Shown here one piece after another: positions 6,318-6,800 of a DNA stretch of 6,800 bases; the stretch's first letter is position 1, and every line of letters begins with the position of its first letter. Under the pieces are notes generated by a model, which saw only the letters and a list, made by a program, of their open reading frames with translations, had not been told where the DNA came from and did no database searches. Where the stretch lies: positions 1 to 6,800 of the forward strand of contig JAHIQV010000176.1 of NCBI GenBank assembly GCA_018903185.1, read 5' to 3'. Both the position numbers and the translations under genes were made by a program. The stretch comes from Gammaproteobacteria bacterium. GTDB taxonomy: Bacteria > Pseudomonadota > Gammaproteobacteria > Burkholderiales > Burkholderiaceae_C.

Positions 6318-6449
6318 GCCTTTTGAGCCAGCGCAAGGGAGTTCATATACCCATGCCGGTATTGATGGAACGCAAAGACGGGTCGCAGACACGCCCGTGA
6401 GACTCGCCATCCGTTCGAGCCCATTCCCCCAACGAGCTGGAGACAAAGC
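6318..6449. other. Gap after cydB without a recognisable cydX
   Basis: This 132-base stretch lies between cydB and the multiheme cytochrome gene. A CydX subunit gene would normally sit here, beginning like MWYF, but no frame shows that pattern. The only short frame is 6353-6400 (MPVLMERKDGSQTRP, 15 residues), placed 10 bases after a GGGAG sequence (6338-6342). It has no hydrophobic helix and is probably not a gene. No clear promoter or hairpin terminator is visible. A GGAGA site at 6439-6443 belongs to the next gene. Confidence 0.5.
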
Positions 6450-6800
6450 ATGACCCACAACAAGCATCCGCACCCCCCGCCGCGACAGCGCCAGAGCCGA
6501 TGGCGCACGCTGGTCGCCTGGCTGGCGCTGGCATTGGCCGCCCCTCTGGCGGGCGCCACAACCGCCGCGCCCGGCGCCCCACCTGACGTGGCCGCGGCCC
6601 TGGCCGCCGCACCCACCAAGAACAAATCCACCGCCGACCACAGCAAGTTCAAGGAGCTGCAGGGCCTGTTCAAGAGCGGCTCGGAAGTCACCAAAGCCTG
6701 CCTGAGCTGCCACACCGAAGCGGGCAAGCAGGTCATGGGCACGCGCCACTGGACCTGGGAGTACACCAACCCCGACACCGGGCAGAAGCTGGGCAAGAAG
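6450..6800 (+). CDS. Octaheme tetrathionate reductase (OTR) family c-type cytochrome (5' part, runs off the window)
   Basis: The first 117 residues are visible and no stop is reached. The ATG follows GGAGA by 6 bases. A basic N-terminus (MTHNKHPHPPPRQRQSRWR) precedes a hydrophobic stretch at about 20-37 ending AGA, a Sec signal peptide or anchor that sends the protein to the periplasm. After an Ala/Pro linker comes FKELQGLFKSGSEVTKACLSCH, with the first c-type heme motif C84-L-S-C87-H88, then GTRHWTWEYTNPDTGQKLGKK. The pairing of that first heme motif with HWTWEY and GQ-LGKK about ten residues on is what I recognise from the OTR family. OTR of Shewanella reduces tetrathionate, and also nitrite and hydroxylamine, in vitro; its role in the cell is less certain. 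Only one of the eight expected heme motifs is in view. The gene lies downstream of cydB on the same strand and may share its transcript. Confidence 0.78.
   Translation, partial: MTHNKHPHPPPRQRQSRWRTLVAWLALALAAPLAGATTAAPGAPPDVAAALAAAPTKNKSTADHSKFKELQGLFKSGSEVTKACLSCHTEAGKQVMGTRHWTWEYTNPDTGQKLGKK

Noticed and set aside
6353..6400. 15-codon frame as CydX or a leader peptide
   Set aside because: It has no hydrophobic helix, no MWYF-like start and no attenuator structure. It is too short to support as a gene.
5127..6749. Long minus-strand open frame (540 codons) opposite cydB and the octaheme gene
   Set aside because: It has low-complexity, charge-rich composition and spans two recognised genes and their gap. 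It is a codon-bias shadow.

Overview
The window looks like chromosomal DNA of a high-GC betaproteobacterium. The closest fit is Burkholderiales, perhaps Comamonadaceae of the Hydrogenophaga type. This rests on strong GC-ending codon bias, a DUF3422 protein, a CydP small oxidase subunit ahead of cydAB, and a FisR-type sulfur regulator. The taxonomic guess comes from gene content only. There are no mobile elements, tRNAs, rRNAs or CRISPR arrays.

Layout: (1) 1-960 (+) is the 3' part of a DUF3422 membrane-anchored protein. It meets a minus-strand gene head-on, and the two stop codons form the two ends of one perfect 10-bp stem (958-988). (2) 1753-986 (-) encodes a cysteine-rich DUF4395 membrane protein. 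A perfect 14-bp palindrome overlaps the edge of its ribosome binding site. (3) 3232-1889 (-) encodes a sigma-54-dependent activator with an N-terminal PAS-like sensor. Its three cysteines have the same spacing (C-x10-C-x6-C) as recalled for the sulfane-sulfur sensor FisR. (4) 3233-3410 is a divergent control region. (5) 3411-6317 (+) is a cytochrome bd quinol oxidase operon, cydP-cydA-cydB. (6) 6450 to the window end (+) is the start of an exported multiheme cytochrome of the octaheme tetrathionate-reductase (OTR) family.

The most interesting point is how regions 3-6 fit together. The divergent region holds, in order toward cydP, a cluster of three CTGCCA/TGGCAG half-sites at 10-bp intervals, an IHF-like site, and a near-consensus sigma-54 -24/-12 promoter. 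This is the standard arrangement for a sigma-54 gene driven by an enhancer-binding protein, and a sigma-54 activator is encoded directly next to it. I infer that a FisR-like protein senses sulfane sulfur and switches on cytochrome bd, a terminal oxidase known to tolerate sulfide in E. coli. The downstream octaheme cytochrome may act on tetrathionate or related compounds. The genes belong to known families. The proposed wiring (sulfane sulfur to sigma-54 to cydPAB, with or without the octaheme cytochrome) is the candidate new system.
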